DNA from: Verrucomicrobiota bacterium
GTDB lineage: Bacteria > Verrucomicrobiota > Verrucomicrobiia > Limisphaerales > UBA11320
Length of the DNA: 64,000 nucleotides
NCBI GenBank assembly: GCA_016199985.1
Contig: JACQFQ010000006.1
Location: 1 to 64,000 of the forward strand
Reading direction: 5' to 3'
Within the stretch, counting starts at the first letter, position 1; each line of letters opens with the position of its first letter. The notes under the pieces were generated by a model that saw nothing but the letters and a program-made list of their open reading frames with translations, ran no database searches and was not told the origin of the DNA. This document shows, in pieces, positions 44,553 to 53,567 of this stretch. Position numbers and translations under genes: made by a program.

Positions 44553-44732
44553 AGCCCACTTCTTAACTACCCAATCGCCTGAGCAGCACCATTCTGGTGG
44601 TGTGAAATGTAATTGGCGAAGTGCTCAATCATGGTCCGGCGAGCGGAGAGATAGGAAGCGCCGGAATATTGCGCCCGGTAAACCGACCGTTCAGCAATTG
44701 AGGATTTCGACTCATTTCAGAACAGAACCACT

Positions 44733-44816
44733 ATGTACGATTTAATGTTCATCGGAGGAATTGTGGCGTTTTTCGTCGTCAGCGGATTTTACGTCCGTTT
44801 TTGCGAAAAGTTGTAG
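44733..44816 (+). CDS. 27-residue single-span membrane peptide before kdpF
   Basis: ATG at 44733 begins 'MYDLMFIGGIVAFFVVSGFY' and the frame ends 'VRFCEKL', TAG. It is one hydrophobic span followed by a short charged tail (R-F-C-E-K-L). Peptides of the same size and a similar 'Y/F-V-R-x-C-E-K/R-L' end often precede kdpF in other bacteria, from general knowledge. It lies seven bases before kdpF, so it is probably translated with the operon. A KdpF-like stabilising role in the membrane complex is possible but unproven. Confidence 0.55.
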   Translation: MYDLMFIGGIVAFFVVSGFYVRFCEKL

Positions 44817-44823
44817 GAAACTT

Positions 44824-44907
44824 ATGGAAAACATCATCGTGGGCGTGATCGCCCTTCTTTTGTTCGCGTACCTGCTGGTCGCGATGCTGCGTCCCGAAAG
44901 ATTCTAA
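44824..44907 (+). CDS. kdpF: Potassium-transporting ATPase subunit KdpF
   Basis: 27 residues with one transmembrane span: 'MENIIVGVIALLLFAYLLVA' and then 'MLRPERF'. The L-x-x-A-M-L-R-P-E-x-F end is the KdpF signature. KdpF is a small peptide that stabilises the KdpABC complex in the inner membrane by packing on KdpA. It is ten bases upstream of kdpA, and the order kdpF-A-B-C is the standard one. Confidence 0.88.
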   Translation: MENIIVGVIALLLFAYLLVAMLRPERF

Positions 44908-44917
44908 CCCATTTGCT

Positions 44918-46840
44918 ATGCAAACATCCGGCTGGCTACAACTGACTCTGTTCGTCGTCGCGCTCGCGGCCATCACGAAGCCGATGGGGCTTTATCTCAT
45001 GCAGGTGCTCGACGCGAATGGCAAAACATGGTTTGACCCGATTCTCCGTCCGCTCGAACGTTTCACGTACCGGCTGATGGGCGTCAAGATGGACAAGGAG
45101 CACGATGGGAAGCAATACACGCTCGCGATGCTGCTTTTCAGCCTGGTGGGATGCGTCTTCACCTACGCGATCCTGCGGCTGCAACATTTGCTCCCGTTGA
45201 ATCCGCAGGGCCTCGGGCCATTGAGCGAGCACCTGGCCTTCAACACGGCCGTCAGCTTCGCAACCAATACCAACTGGCAGAGTTACGTGGGGGAGACCAC
45301 CATGTCGTATCTCTCCCAGATGGTCGCGCTGGCGTTTCACAACTTCGCTTCGGCCGCGGCGGGAATCGCCATCGCCGCGGCGCTGGTGCGCGGCATTTCG
45401 CGGCAGTCGGGCAAGACGCTCGGCAACTTCTGGGTGGACCTTGTCCGCACCACTTACTATCTGCTGCTACCGATCTGTGTGGTTTTCGCCGTTGTCCTCG
45501 TGTCGCAAGGCATGATTCAGAATTTCAAAGCCTACACGACGGCCAAATTGACGGAGACCTACAGCATTCAGGTCCAAAAAACCGACGACAAAGGCCAGCC
45601 GGTCACAACCAACGTCGTTGTGATGGTCCAGTCGCCCAAATTGGACGGCAAAGGCCAGCCGGTGATGACCAATGGTGTGGCCGTGATGATGGAAGCGCCG
45701 CAACTTGACGCCAAGGGCCAACCGGTGATGACCAACATTGCCGTGATGGTCGATCAAACGGTGGACACCCAGACCATTGTGCAAGGGCCGATGGCCTCGC
45801 AGGTTGCCATTAAGATGCTTGGCACGAACGGTGGCGGTTATGCGAACGCGAATGCCGCGCATCCGTTCGAGAACCCCACGCCGCTCTCCAACTTTCTGCA
45901 AATGCTGTCCATCTTCGCCATCGGCAGCGGGCTGACCTATTACCTGGGCCGGATGGTGAAGAACCAAAATCATGGTTGGGCCGTATGGAGTGCCATGATG
46001 GTCCTATTCCTCGCCGGAACGCTGGTGTGTTGGTGGGCCGAAGCCAAAGGCAATCCCATTCACCAGCAGCTAGGCGTCGCTGTTGCTGACGGCAATATGG
46101 AAGGCAAGGAGGTCCGCTTCGGCATTTTCAATTCCGCCCTCTTCGCGACTGTGACGACGGACGCCTCCTGTGGCGCGGTCAATTCCATGCACGACTCGTT
46201 CACCCCCATTGGTGGCCTGGTTCCGCTGTTCAACATCCAGCTCGGCGAAATCGTCATCGGCGGCGTTGGCGCGGGGCTTTACGGCATGCTCGTTTTCGTC
46301 GTGCTGGCGGTGTTCATCGCCGGACTGATGGTGGGTCGCACGCCGGAATATCTCGGCAAGAAGATCCAGGCTTATGAAGTCAAGATGGCCATGCTGTCGC
46401 TGCTCGTGCTCTGTCTGTCCATCCTGGGTTTTTCGGCCTGGGCGGCGGTGAGCGATTGGGGCACGGCGGGGCTGAACAATCAGGGGCCGCACGGTCTGGG
46501 CGAGATGCTCTACGCCTTCACTTCCGCCACGGGCAACAACGGGAGTGCCTTCGCGGGCCTCACGGCGAACACGCCTTGGTATAACACGACGTTGGGATTC
46601 GCCATGCTCATTGGCCGCTTTCTCATGATCGTCCCCATCATGGCTCTGGCGGGCTCGCTCGTGCAGAAAAAGATTTCGCCGCCCAGCATCGGAACCTTCC
46701 CGGTTTCCGGAGGCACCTTCGTCGTGTTGTTGATCGGCACGGTGCTGCTGGTTGGCGCGCTGAATTTTCTCCCGGTGCTGGCGCTTGGGCCGATTGTCGA
46801 GCACTTCCTCAACTTGCAGGTTCCGGGGAAATTGTTTTAA
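44918..46840 (+). CDS. kdpA: Potassium-transporting ATPase, potassium-binding subunit KdpA
   Basis: The channel-like subunit of the Kdp pump, which selects and passes K+ before KdpB hydrolyses ATP. 640 residues, against about 557 in E. coli. Filter loops are visible: 'FNTAVSFATNTNWQSY' near 110, 'GTNGGGYANANAAHPFENP' near 302-320, 'TTDASCGAVNSMHDSF' near 410 and 'ATGNNGSAFAGL' near 535. The additional length is largely an insertion at about 218-292, between the third hydrophobic block and the second filter loop, containing three degenerate copies of 'K-G-Q-P-V-x-T-N'. By E. coli topology that loop faces the periplasm. The rest aligns normally, and transport function is expected. Confidence 0.95.
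   Translation: MQTSGWLQLTLFVVALAAITKPMGLYLMQVLDANGKTWFDPILRPLERFTYRLMGVKMDKEHDGKQYTLAMLLFSLVGCVFTYAILRLQHLLPLNPQGLGPLSEHLAFNTAVSFATNTNWQSYVGETTMSYLSQMVALAFHNFASAAAGIAIAAALVRGISRQSGKTLGNFWVDLVRTTYYLLLPICVVFAVVLVSQGMIQNFKAYTTAKLTETYSIQVQKTDDKGQPVTTNVVVMVQSPKLDGKGQPVMTNGVAVMMEAPQLDAKGQPVMTNIAVMVDQTVDTQTIVQGPMASQVAIKMLGTNGGGYANANAAHPFENPTPLSNFLQMLSIFAIGSGLTYYLGRMVKNQNHGWAVWSAMMVLFLAGTLVCWWAEAKGNPIHQQLGVAVADGNMEGKEVRFGIFNSALFATVTTDASCGAVNSMHDSFTPIGGLVPLFNIQLGEIVIGGVGAGLYGMLVFVVLAVFIAGLMVGRTPEYLGKKIQAYEVKMAMLSLLVLCLSILGFSAWAAVSDWGTAGLNNQGPHGLGEMLYAFTSATGNNGSAFAGLTANTPWYNTTLGFAMLIGRFLMIVPIMALAGSLVQKKISPPSIGTFPVSGGTFVVLLIGTVLLVGALNFLPVLALGPIVEHFLNLQVPGKLF
45590..45775 (+). repeat. Three degenerate in-frame repeats inside kdpA
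   Basis: Units start at 45590, 45650 and 45713 (periods 60 and 63 bases). Each encodes K-G-Q-P-V-(T/M)-T-N followed by a short V-V-M/V-M-M stretch and, in the first two, a P-x-L-D linker. The DNA copies are clearly similar (AAAGGCCAGCCGGT in the first two). This is an expansion by in-frame duplication within the pump's extracytoplasmic loop. Confidence 0.8.
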
Positions 46841-46858
46841 CCATTGCTCCAGACTTTT

Positions 46859-48901
46859 ATGACGCAAAAATCTCCATCTCTTTTTGACTGGAACATTGTC
46901 GGCCCGGCGATTGGCGACTCATTCACCAAGCTCAACCCGCGTTTGATGATCAAGAACCCGGTCATGTTCGTGACCATGGTGGGCGCGGCGTTGACCACGG
47001 TCGGCATTTTCACCGGCGCGGCCAGTGAGCGGGGCTTCATTCTTCAGCTCGCGATCTGGCTGTGGTTCACCGTCCTATTCGCCAACTTCGCCGAAGCCGT
47101 CGCTGAAGGCCGTGGCAAAGCGCAGGCCAATGCCTTGCGCAAGGCCCGCAAGGACACCATGGCCCGGCGGCTCAAAAACGGGCGAGAAGAAAAAGTCCCC
47201 GCCAACGAATTGCAGAAGGGGGACACCGTGGTTTGCGAGGCAAATGATGTCATTCCCGCCGACGGGGACGTGATTGAAGGCATCGCCAGCGTTGATGAAG
47301 CGGCCATCACGGGCGAGTCTGCGCCGGTCATCCGCGAGAGTGGTGGCGACCGCAGCGCCGTCACCGGCGGCACACGCGTGCTGAGCGACCGCATTGTGAT
47401 CCGTGTCACCATGGACAAAGGCCACGGGTTTCTAGACCGGATGATTTCGCTGGTGGAAGGCGCGACCCGTCAGAAGACGCCGAATGAAATTGCGCTGACG
47501 ATCCTGCTTGCGGCGCTGACGCTCATTTTCCTGCTTGTTTGCATAACATTGAAGCCATTCGGCATCTATTCCGCGGCGGTGTTTTCCGTGCCCGCTCTCA
47601 TCGCGCTCCTGGTGTGCCTGATTCCCACGACCATTGGAGGGCTGTTAAGCGCCATTGGCATTGCCGGGATGGATCGAGTCCTTCAACGAAACGTGCTGGC
47701 GATGAGCGGACGCGCGGTTGAAGCGGCCGGTGACGTGGATGTGCTGCTGCTCGACAAGACGGGGACGATCACCCTCGGCAACCGCATGGCTACGGCATTT
47801 CTGCCGGCACCAAACGTTAAACCCGAACGCCTCGCCGACGCCGCGCAACTCGCGTCGCTCGCGGACGAAACGCCGGAAGGCCGCAGCATCGTTGTGTTGG
47901 CGAAGGAAAAGTTTCAGTTGCGCGCCCGTGAAGTGGCGCAGCCCAATGCAAAGTTTGTTCCGTTCACCGCCCAAACACGGATGAGTGGAGTGGATTTCCC
48001 GGCGCGCGACGGCCAGCCCGCACGCGCCATCCGCAAAGGGGCGGCGGAAGCGATTCGCCTCTATGTGGATCAATTGGGCGGACAGTTTCCGCAAGCCATG
48101 ACCCAGGGTGTTGACGAGATTTCCCGTTCGGGTGGCACGCCCCTGGTCGTGGCGGAAGGCCGTGAAGTGCTGGGTGTGGTTCACTTGAAAGACGTTGTGA
48201 AAGGCGGAATCAAGGAACGCTTCGCGCACCTCCGCAAGATGGGAATCCGCACCGTGATGATCACGGGCGACAATCCGCTCACCGCCGCCGCCATCGCGGC
48301 GGAAGCGGGCGTGGATGATTTCATGGCGCAAGCGACACCGGAACAAAAGCTGCAACGGATTCGGGAGGAACAGGCGGCGGGGCATCTCGTGGCGATGACC
48401 GGAGACGGCACGAACGATGCCCCGGCGCTTGCCCAGGCCGACGTGGGCGTGGCCATGAACACCGGAACACAAGCCGCCCGCGAGGCTGGAAACATGGTGG
48501 ATCTGGACAGCAACCCGACGAAGCTCATCGACATCGTGGAGATCGGAAAGCAGATGCTCATCACGCGCGGTTCGCTGACCACGTTCAGCATCGCCAACGA
48601 TGTGGCGAAGTATTTCGCGATCATCCCCGCGATGCTGATGGCGACGTTTCCGGCCATCGCACCGCTGAACATCATGAGCTTGCACAGCCCGATGAGCGCC
48701 ATTCTGAGCGCGGTTATCTTCAATGCGCTCATCATCATCGCGTTGATTCCACTGGCGTTGCGGGGCGTGAAATACACTCCCATCGGTGCGCTGGCGACCC
48801 TGCAACGCAACCTCCTCGTCTATGGCCTGGGCGGTGTCATCATCCCGTTCATCGGCATCAAGGTTATTGATGTCATCATCACGGCCCTCAACCTGGTTTG
48901 A
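46859..48901 (+). CDS. kdpB: Potassium-transporting ATPase, catalytic subunit KdpB
   Basis: P-type ATPase that couples ATP hydrolysis to K+ uptake through KdpA, in the inner membrane. About 680 residues, the usual size. The phosphorylated Asp is D299 in '[13 protein letters not shown]'; the actuator loop has '[15 protein letters not shown]', and the hinge has '[14 protein letters not shown]' and '[18 protein letters not shown]'. The N-terminus '[16 protein letters not shown]' is typical. I take the ATG at 46859; a TTG five codons upstream is also in frame. It starts 18 bases after the kdpA stop. Confidence 0.96.
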   Translation: MTQKSPSLFDWNIVGPAIGDSFTKLNPRLMIKNPVMFVTMVGAALTTVGIFTGAASERGFILQLAIWLWFTVLFANFAEAVAEGRGKAQANALRKARKDTMARRLKNGREEKVPANELQKGDTVVCEANDVIPADGDVIEGIASVDEAAITGESAPVIRESGGDRSAVTGGTRVLSDRIVIRVTMDKGHGFLDRMISLVEGATRQKTPNEIALTILLAALTLIFLLVCITLKPFGIYSAAVFSVPALIALLVCLIPTTIGGLLSAIGIAGMDRVLQRNVLAMSGRAVEAAGDVDVLLLDKTGTITLGNRMATAFLPAPNVKPERLADAAQLASLADETPEGRSIVVLAKEKFQLRAREVAQPNAKFVPFTAQTRMSGVDFPARDGQPARAIRKGAAEAIRLYVDQLGGQFPQAMTQGVDEISRSGGTPLVVAEGREVLGVVHLKDVVKGGIKERFAHLRKMGIRTVMITGDNPLTAAAIAAEAGVDDFMAQATPEQKLQRIREEQAAGHLVAMTGDGTNDAPALAQADVGVAMNTGTQAAREAGNMVDLDSNPTKLIDIVEIGKQMLITRGSLTTFSIANDVAKYFAIIPAMLMATFPAIAPLNIMSLHSPMSAILSAVIFNALIIIALIPLALRGVKYTPIGALATLQRNLLVYGLGGVIIPFIGIKVIDVIITALNLV

Positions 48902-48904
48902 TCT

Positions 48905-49483
48905 ATGAAAGAACTATTCTCTGAAATGCGCGGCGCAATCATGTCCACCCTCATTCTCGCCGTCGTCTGTTGCGGGCTCTATCCTCTAGTCGTGTTTGGA
49001 ATTGCGCAGGTCGCCTTTCACGACAAGGCCAACGGGAGCCTGATTGTGGACGCCGGAGGAACCGTCCGCGGATCAAGGCTTCTGGGGCAGCAATTCGCCG
49101 GCGAGAAATACTTTCACCCGCGCCCATCCGCTGCGGGCAACGGCTACGACGCGGCCAATTCGAGCGGCAGCAACCTCGGGCCGACATCGCAAAAGCTAAA
49201 CGATGCCATCAAGGACCGGGTCGAGGCTTACCGAAAGGAAAACAATTTGAAGGATACGGATTCCGTGCCCGCCGATGCGGTCACCGCTTCGGGCAGCGGA
49301 CTGGACCCGCACATCAGCCTGCACAATGCCGGACTGCAGGCACCGCGTATTGCGAAGGCCAGAAATATCACGGTCGAAAAGGTTCTCACGCTTGTTCGCG
49401 CAAACACGGATTCGGCCGACCTGGGCATTCTGGGCGACGCGGGTGTAAATGTCCTCCAACTAAACCTCGCGTTGGACAAATGA
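48905..49483 (+). CDS. kdpC: Potassium-transporting ATPase subunit KdpC
   Basis: Periplasmic accessory subunit with one N-terminal membrane span ('MSTLILAVVCCGLYPLVVFG'). 192 residues. Signatures: 'GSRLLGQQFAGEKYFHPRPS' near 55, 'SGSNLGPTSQ' near 90 and 'ASGSGLDPHISLHNA' near 130. It follows kdpB by three bases and closes the structural part of the operon. Confidence 0.95.
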   Translation: MKELFSEMRGAIMSTLILAVVCCGLYPLVVFGIAQVAFHDKANGSLIVDAGGTVRGSRLLGQQFAGEKYFHPRPSAAGNGYDAANSSGSNLGPTSQKLNDAIKDRVEAYRKENNLKDTDSVPADAVTASGSGLDPHISLHNAGLQAPRIAKARNITVEKVLTLVRANTDSADLGILGDAGVNVLQLNLALDK

Positions 49484-49513
49484 AAAGCGCCGCGGCCATC
49501 AACCGCGTCTGGT

Positions 49514-49720
49514 TTGACAACCGATGATTTAAAGCGGCAACGACCGGTGCCTGTGCGTGTTCTGGATGACATTCTCTTCGTGCTGCTGATTGTGGGTAAT
49601 GTGTTGGCGCTGCCGGTTTGGTGGTGGCTTTTCGGCACACCGTTTGTGCGGCTTTGTAAACGGCACCGGAACGGAAGGCGTGATGATCCAACGCGAGATT
49701 CGGTTACTGAGATCGAGTGA
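49514..49720 (+). CDS. Small membrane protein in the kdp operon
   Basis: A 68-residue frame from a TTG with a central hydrophobic span ('ILFVLLIVGNVLALPVWWWL') and a basic tail ('RLCKRHRNGRR'). No family is recognised and the start is uncertain; an in-frame GTG at 49553 is an alternative. It lies between kdpC and the Usp gene and overlaps the next small frame by 4 bases, which argues for translation in the operon. Confidence 0.4.
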   Translation: MTTDDLKRQRPVPVRVLDDILFVLLIVGNVLALPVWWWLFGTPFVRLCKRHRNGRRDDPTRDSVTEIE

Positions 49721-49929
49721 CAGAAATGTTCGCCATCCTTTGTGTCCTCGTCCTGGCACTGCTCACGCCCGCAATGGGATGGATTTTTGGAAGCTTGCTC
49801 TGGCTTTTCGACCGGGCCGACTGGTTGTCAGCCAGGAAGGCGAAGGCGTGCCAGACGAAGATGCCAATGCAACAAATTGAACTGCCTCATGAACGCACCT
49901 CATCCAAGAAAGAACGGAAACGGGATTAG
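49717..49929 (+). CDS. Small membrane protein in the kdp operon
   Basis: Up to 70 residues from GTG at 49717 (or ATG at 49726). A single span 'MFAILCVLVLALLTPAMGW' is followed by 'LLWLFDRADWL' and a charged tail. It overlaps the preceding small frame by 4 bases and the following Usp gene by 41 bases in another frame. Function unknown; possibly an accessory of the pump or of KdpD. The long overlap with usp makes the exact end doubtful. Confidence 0.4.
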   Translation: MTEMFAILCVLVLALLTPAMGWIFGSLLWLFDRADWLSARKAKACQTKMPMQQIELPHERTSSKKERKRD

Positions 49930-50428
49930 CCTCCGGCTTGATGACGTGCATTTCCCACATGTGCTGGCGCCGGTTGACTTCTCGGCCGGCACGCTCGAAA
50001 CGTTGCGTTATGCGAAAACGCTTGCCGATAAATCTGAGGCGGTTGTTGACGTGCTGCATGTCATTCATCTCAGCGTTGATCGAAACGAGGCGGCCACGCC
50101 GCGTCGAGGTCTGATTCGCACCATGAGCGAGGGCGTTCAGCAGGAGTTGAAAAAGCTGGTCGAAATTCTGTGGGAAAGCGGAGTCGAGGCCACCGTCTCA
50201 GTTCGGGAAGGCCGCGCGCATGAGGTCATTCTCCACGCGGCCCGTTCGACAAATGCCGCGCTGACAATCATGGGGACGCGCAATCGCAGCTGGCTGTCCG
50301 GGGTGCTGCGGCGCGATACCGTCAAGCGAGTGATCAAGAACTCGCCTTGTCCGGTCATGGTGCTTCGAGCGGGCATGACGAAAACCACAATGAACACCAC
50401 GGTGGCCTCCAGCCAATGCCAGCACTAA
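49889..50428 (+). CDS. Universal stress protein (UspA family)
   Basis: 179 residues. The UspA fold starts 'HFPHVLAPVDFSAGTLETLR' near 21 and ends with the nucleotide-binding type loop 'IMGTRNRSWLSGVLRRDTVK' and 'NSPCPVMVLR' near 130-160. Between them 'VHFLHV'-like strands and 'VSVREGRAHEVIL' are present. Usp domains also occur inside KdpD, and Usp proteins can bind KdpD in other bacteria, so a role in tuning Kdp expression or activity is plausible. It is in the operon between kdpC and kdpD. Confidence 0.8.
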   Translation: MNAPHPRKNGNGISLRLDDVHFPHVLAPVDFSAGTLETLRYAKTLADKSEAVVDVLHVIHLSVDRNEAATPRRGLIRTMSEGVQQELKKLVEILWESGVEATVSVREGRAHEVILHAARSTNAALTIMGTRNRSWLSGVLRRDTVKRVIKNSPCPVMVLRAGMTKTTMNTTVASSQCQH

Positions 50429-50429
50429 C

Positions 50430-50837
50430 GTGAGGACGTCGCACTCTCTGGATTCGCCTGCATCGCAGCCTGCCTCCGGATTCAAGAGAATCCTCGCGCT
50501 GATCTCCCTGACGCAAGGCTTGCGGGAAACGCTGGCCCTCGCGTTGAAGCTTGCCAAGGAGCGTGAGGCAGAACTGGTGGTGCTGCATATCATAGATTTG
50601 GTGGACATCCCCGACGAAGAGCTCGGAATGCCGCGGGACCGCATGCTGGGCTTGGTGCGGCGGGACGCAGAAAAGGAGTTGAACCAGCTTGTTCACATGG
50701 CGGAATCACAAATTCCCACGCAAATTGTCGTCGGTGTGGGAGATCCTCGGGCTGTGGTTGAGCAAACCGCGAAGGATCTGGCCACGGATCTCCTTGTGAC
50801 CCGCACCCATTCGGCACGCCAGCTCTGCCAGGGATGA
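50430..50837 (+). CDS. Second, shorter Usp-like protein
   Basis: 135 residues from a GTG one base after the previous stop. 'FKRILALISLTQGLRETLAL' and 'EAELVVLHIIDLVDIP' match the first half of a Usp fold, and 'VVGVGDPRAVVEQTAKDLAT' the third strand region. The terminal nucleotide-binding loop (G-x-x-G-x(9)-G-S/T) is lost: the frame stops after 'LLVTRTHSARQLCQG'. It is therefore truncated compared with its neighbour and may not bind nucleotide. Confidence 0.6.
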   Translation: MRTSHSLDSPASQPASGFKRILALISLTQGLRETLALALKLAKEREAELVVLHIIDLVDIPDEELGMPRDRMLGLVRRDAEKELNQLVHMAESQIPTQIVVGVGDPRAVVEQTAKDLATDLLVTRTHSARQLCQG

Positions 50838-50900
50838 GCGCTCCATTCCATCGCGAATGTTCTGTTTCCAGCCCACCTGGAAATCAGCTATTATAGACGA

Positions 50901-53567
50901 GTGAACGGAGACAACCGACCAAATCCCGACGCACTGCTGGCCGCAATTCAAAGCGAGGCGGCCAGGCGGAAGCGCGGTCAACTCAAAGTGTTTCTCGGCA
51001 TGAGCCCCGGTGTGGGGAAAACCTACGCCATGCTGGAGGCGGCGCACCGCGAATTGACCGCCAGACGCGATGTTGTGATCGCCTACGTCGAAACCCACGG
51101 TCGCAAGGAAACAGATGCCCTCACGGCCGGCCTTGCCGCCATTCCCCGAAAAACCGTCGAGCATCGAGGCATCGCGCTTACCGAAATGGATTTGGATGCC
51201 GTGCTCGTCCGCCGTCCGCAACTTGCTCTCGTCGACGAACTCGCGCACACGAACACACCGGGTTCCCGTCACCCAAAACGCTGGCAGGATGTCCAGGAAT
51301 TGCGCGATGCGGGGATCGATGTCTTCACCACCCTCAATGTTCAACACATTGAAACCCGCGCCGATACCGTCCGGCAGATCACCGGCACTGAGATAAGAGA
51401 AACAGTTCCTGACAGTGTTCTGGACGATGCCGTGCTTGAACTGGTGGACCTTCCGCCGGCCGAGCTCGTTCAACGATTGAAAGAGGGCAAGGTTTATCTG
51501 CCTGATCGAGCCGCCGCTGCGGCCCAGAATTTCTTTCGCGAACAAAATCTTACCGCGCTGCGAGAAATCGCCCTGCGACTGGTGGCCGATCATGTCGGCG
51601 CGGATACCGGCGAATTCTACCGGGAGCAAACGAGGATCAGTCCTTGGAAAACCAGCCATCGTTTGCTGGTCGGGGTTGGACCCGGCCCTTTCTCCGAACC
51701 GCTCATCCGGTGGACACGCCACATGGCAGACGGGTTGAGATGCCGCTGGCTGGCAGCCCACGTGGAAGGCCCGCAATCCCTGACGGGGGCGGCCCAGGCG
51801 CAGCTCGAAAAAAACCTTGCCACAGCGCGCGAACTTGGCGGGGAAGTGATTACAACGACGGACGAGGATCTCGTGCGCGGCTTGCTGCGGGTCGCCCGCG
51901 AGCAAAACGTCACTCAAATCATCGTTGGCAAACCCGGCGGAGCCGGTTGGTGGGAGTGGCTGCATGGCGGCCGTTTATTGCGGCAATTGGCGCGGGAAAG
52001 TGGTGACATCGACCTGCACGTGGTGCGGGCCGACAAGGCCTACGGCGGCAGATCCTACTCCGCCTGGCGGCCCGTGCTGGCATCTACCTTTCGCCAATAC
52101 TTGTTTGCGATCGGCACGATCGCAGTTACTGGCGTGTTGAATCTGGGCCTCATGGCGCTGGTCGGACCCCGCGTTCCCGGTTTCGTTTTCCTGCTGGCCG
52201 TGATGCTTCTGGCTCTGAAGGTCGGGCGAGGGCCGGTGCTGGTCGCAGGCGCATTGAGCGCGCTGGTCTGGAACTTCTTTTTTCTTCCGCCACGATTTAC
52301 ATTCTACATCACCAATCTCGAAGACGGGGTGTTGTTTGGCACCTACTTTGTGGTCGCACTGATCCTTGGACAGTTGGTCGCCCGGATCCGGACGCAGGAA
52401 GAAGCGGAACGCCGTCGCGAGGAACGGACCTCCGCACTCTACGAATTGACCCGCGACCTGGCTGAGGCCGGTTCGCGCGATGAGGTGGTGTGGCAGCTCA
52501 TCGCCCAGATCACGCGGATATTCGTCGCGCCGGTGGCTGTATGCCTGGCCAAGGCAGACAACCTCGCTCCCCATCCGGACAGCAGTCTGATCCTGACGGA
52601 AAAAGAATTGAGTGTTGCCGACTGGGCCTATCGCCAGCGCAAGGCAGCCGGCCGGTTCACGGACAATCTTCCCGGTGCTGATGCGCTGCATCTGCCACTG
52701 GCCACGGAGCGCAAAGTCCTTGGCGTTCTGGCGGTAGGTGTGAAAGACAAGAACCTGACCACCGCGCAACGTGAATTGCTCGAAACATTTGCACGACAGG
52801 CAGCCTTGGTGCTTGACCGGGTCGAACTCAGGAATGCGTCCGAACAGGCTCGTTTGCTCGCGGAGTCGGACCGGCTAAGTCAAACGCTCTTGAATTCCAT
52901 TTCACACGAATTGCGAACACCTTTGGCGGCCAGCAGCAGCGCCGTTAGTGCGCTGGCGGAGGCCGACTCGGCGCCGCTGGAATATCGCCACGCATTGCTT
53001 GGAGAAATCCAGGAGGCAAATGCCCGGCTCAATCGCATCGTGGGCAATCTGCTCGATGTCGCCCGCCTGGAATCAGGCAAGATTCAACCCAGGCTTGACT
53101 GGCACGACGCGCGTGATCTGGTGCAGACCACCGTCCGCGAGTTGCAGCGGGAACTGGCGAACCACCCGGTGCAAGTAAATGCTCCCGCGGAACCAATCTG
53201 GGTCAAACTCGATGTTTCCCTGGTGCAGCACGCGCTGGCGAACTTGTTGTTGAATGCGGTCATGCACACCCCGGTCGGAACGCCCATCGAAGTCGCCGCA
53301 CTGTTTTCTGAGAAGCGTCTCCTTTTGAGCGTGGCCGACCGTGGACCCGGCATCCCTCCTGACATAATGCCGCGCATCTTTGACAAATTTTTTCGAGCAC
53401 CCGGCGCGGTCACCGGGGGCAGCGGTCTCGGGTTGACCATCGCCAAGGGATTTGTCGAAGCCCATGGTGGCGCCATCACGGCGGCCAACCGTCCGGGCGG
53501 CGGAGCAATCTTCACATTGCATCTGCCACAACTGGAAACACCACCCCAAATTGAGGTGGGTCGATGA
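50901..53567 (+). CDS. kdpD: Sensor histidine kinase KdpD
   Basis: Membrane sensor that controls kdp with KdpE in response to low potassium or osmotic stress. 888 residues from a GTG. The N-terminal KdpD domain has a Walker-A-like 'GMSPGVGKTYAML' at 33-45 and 'DELAHTNTPGSRHPKRWQDV' near 115. A Usp domain follows (250-370), then four hydrophobic spans of DUF4118 (390-490), a GAF-like part, and the kinase core with phospho-acceptor H669 in 'SISHELRTPLAA', an N box 'HALANLLLNAVMH', and G boxes 'VADRGPGIPPD' and 'GGSGLGLTIAKG'. The stop overlaps the kdpE start by 4 bases. Confidence 0.95.
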   Translation: MNGDNRPNPDALLAAIQSEAARRKRGQLKVFLGMSPGVGKTYAMLEAAHRELTARRDVVIAYVETHGRKETDALTAGLAAIPRKTVEHRGIALTEMDLDAVLVRRPQLALVDELAHTNTPGSRHPKRWQDVQELRDAGIDVFTTLNVQHIETRADTVRQITGTEIRETVPDSVLDDAVLELVDLPPAELVQRLKEGKVYLPDRAAAAAQNFFREQNLTALREIALRLVADHVGADTGEFYREQTRISPWKTSHRLLVGVGPGPFSEPLIRWTRHMADGLRCRWLAAHVEGPQSLTGAAQAQLEKNLATARELGGEVITTTDEDLVRGLLRVAREQNVTQIIVGKPGGAGWWEWLHGGRLLRQLARESGDIDLHVVRADKAYGGRSYSAWRPVLASTFRQYLFAIGTIAVTGVLNLGLMALVGPRVPGFVFLLAVMLLALKVGRGPVLVAGALSALVWNFFFLPPRFTFYITNLEDGVLFGTYFVVALILGQLVARIRTQEEAERRREERTSALYELTRDLAEAGSRDEVVWQLIAQITRIFVAPVAVCLAKADNLAPHPDSSLILTEKELSVADWAYRQRKAAGRFTDNLPGADALHLPLATERKVLGVLAVGVKDKNLTTAQRELLETFARQAALVLDRVELRNASEQARLLAESDRLSQTLLNSISHELRTPLAASSSAVSALAEADSAPLEYRHALLGEIQEANARLNRIVGNLLDVARLESGKIQPRLDWHDARDLVQTTVRELQRELANHPVQVNAPAEPIWVKLDVSLVQHALANLLLNAVMHTPVGTPIEVAALFSEKRLLLSVADRGPGIPPDIMPRIFDKFFRAPGAVTGGSGLGLTIAKGFVEAHGGAITAANRPGGGAIFTLHLPQLETPPQIEVGR

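Larger units (their letters stand above)
43852..44732. other. Left boundary zone of the tRNA-Lys island
   Basis: About 880 bases between the M4-peptidase gene and the kdp operon. It holds a possible C-terminal gene fragment on the minus strand (43859-44080), the 43-bp tRNA-Lys repeat (44090-44132), the tail of an apbE gene (44237-44404) and the AT-richer upstream region of kdp with a possible KdpE site. No intact gene is present. Confidence 0.6.
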
